Assembly (NCBI GenBank): GCA_947502355.1
Contig: CANMZP010000018.1
Span: 1-64,000 of the forward strand
Source of the DNA: an uncultured Thalassotalea sp.
GTDB lineage: Bacteria > Pseudomonadota > Gammaproteobacteria > Enterobacterales > Alteromonadaceae
Length of the DNA stretch: 64,000 nt
Direction of reading: 5' to 3'
Below the pieces are notes generated by a model that was given only the letters and a program-made list of their open reading frames with translations, was not told the origin of the DNA and made no database searches. The stretch's first letter is position 1. The number at the start of each line of letters is the position of its first letter. Of this stretch, positions 63,498 through 64,000 are shown piece after piece. Position numbers and translations under genes: made by a program.

Positions 63498-63998
63498 ATG
63501 TATAAAAAAGATAATATCGTCAAAGCACAAGACATCTCCTATGAAAGGGTAAAATCTTACATGATGTGGTTGATTGGTAAATACGGTGATTACTCCAGCA
63601 AGAAACTGTTGCAAAAAGCCAACTTATTATTTAGAGAAGACTGTCAGTATAACCAAGAGGCATTAGATTATTTGCTAGAGCGAGGCATCGTTGATGATCT
63701 TCGATACGCTCAACGTTTAACAGATAGCTTAAGCGAGAGAAATATTGGCCCTAATAAAATCAAAGAAAAACTCTATGGCAAAGGCTTTCCATCTGATGTG
63801 ATAAACGAGTGCATCGCTGGCTTAGAAAACAGTGAAGAAGATTATTTTGACAAAGCGCTCATATTAAAAGTTCGTAAGTTTGGTGAGGAGCCCATTGAAG
63901 ACATTAAGCTTAAACAAAAGGCCTTACGTCATTTGATCAGCAAAGGTTTTTCATTTTCGATAGCCAATAAAGTGATTGGTTACCGCGGCGAGCAATAA
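63498..63998 (+). CDS. recX: Regulatory protein RecX family
   Basis: A 166-residue RecX made of three-helix repeats: LLERGIVDDLRYAQRLTDSLSERNIGPNKIKEKLYGKGFP in the centre is diagnostic (ALDYLLERGIVDD-RYA). RecX binds RecA filaments and limits recombinase activity. recA is not visible in this window and no LexA box was seen upstream, so this copy does not follow recA as usual. The gene ends two bases before the window edge. Confidence 0.87.
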   Translation: MYKKDNIVKAQDISYERVKSYMMWLIGKYGDYSSKKLLQKANLLFREDCQYNQEALDYLLERGIVDDLRYAQRLTDSLSERNIGPNKIKEKLYGKGFPSDVINECIAGLENSEEDYFDKALILKVRKFGEEPIEDIKLKQKALRHLISKGFSFSIANKVIGYRGEQ

Positions 63999-64000
63999 TG

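Overview
The window looks like chromosomal DNA of a marine gammaproteobacterium in the order Alteromonadales, most likely a Colwelliaceae-type organism (Thalassotalea/Colwellia-like). This rests on the low-GC coding style, the gammaproteobacterial gene pairs (gloB next to yafS, norM next to ribE, thrS-infC-rpmI-rplT, the lysine riboswitch on lysC), and small families such as DUF2999 and CPXCG. Genus and species cannot be fixed from sequence alone.

Layout. 1-4.2 kb: tRNA-Asn, a MATE exporter, uvrB and a small unknown gene. 4.4-7.1 kb: a REP-associated tyrosine transposase (RAYT), recently duplicated in tandem with a truncated first copy, among copies of a palindromic repeat. 7.1-13.2 kb: queC and queE (queuosine precursor), then divergent dinG and polB sharing a good LexA-box match. 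13.4-21 kb: metC, nhaA, a lipoprotein, a YdeP-type molybdopterin oxidoreductase and small zinc-ribbon and DUF465 proteins. 21.3 kb: an atypical tRNA-Val(GAC)-like gene with its own promoter and terminator. 21.5-29 kb: norM, ribE, CPXCG, thrS-infC-rpmI-rplT and purC. 29.2-38.2 kb: GST, mltD, gloB/yafS, an FGGY kinase, yccS and a NIF3 protein. 38.2-44.8 kb: a complete moxR-DUF58-DUF4381-batA-batB-batC-batD operon. 45-54.6 kb: an octaheme cytochrome with TPRs, riboswitch-controlled lysC, a candidate small membrane-peptide gene, gpx, a beta-hydroxyacid dehydrogenase, a DUF4382 lipoprotein and sbcB. 54.9-61 kb: an accessory cluster. 61.1-64 kb: an M50 peptidase, a lipoprotein, DUF2999 and recX.

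The strongest candidate for an undescribed system is 54.9-60.3 kb. A 1311-residue protein joins a ClpA/B-type AAA+ module, a response-regulator-receiver-like domain and an FtsH-type AAA+ plus M41 zinc protease, with none of FtsH's usual membrane anchor. It is followed by a YqhA-family membrane protein and an extra signal peptidase I. I read the three as one operon for regulated proteolysis linked to the membrane, which is inference. Beside it lie a possible AUU-start two-helix membrane protein and a decayed GH9 cellulase fragment, suggesting a site of gene gain and loss.

Two other signals stand out. One is the atypical tRNA: all four stems pair and CCA is encoded, but the D-loop and T-loop lack the standard elbow residues. 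The other is the REP family: 18 full-length palindromes in this window (arms TTACATAGAC / GTCTATGTAA around one central base), in arrays with locally uniform spacing, one inside the polB reading frame and two supplying stop codons.
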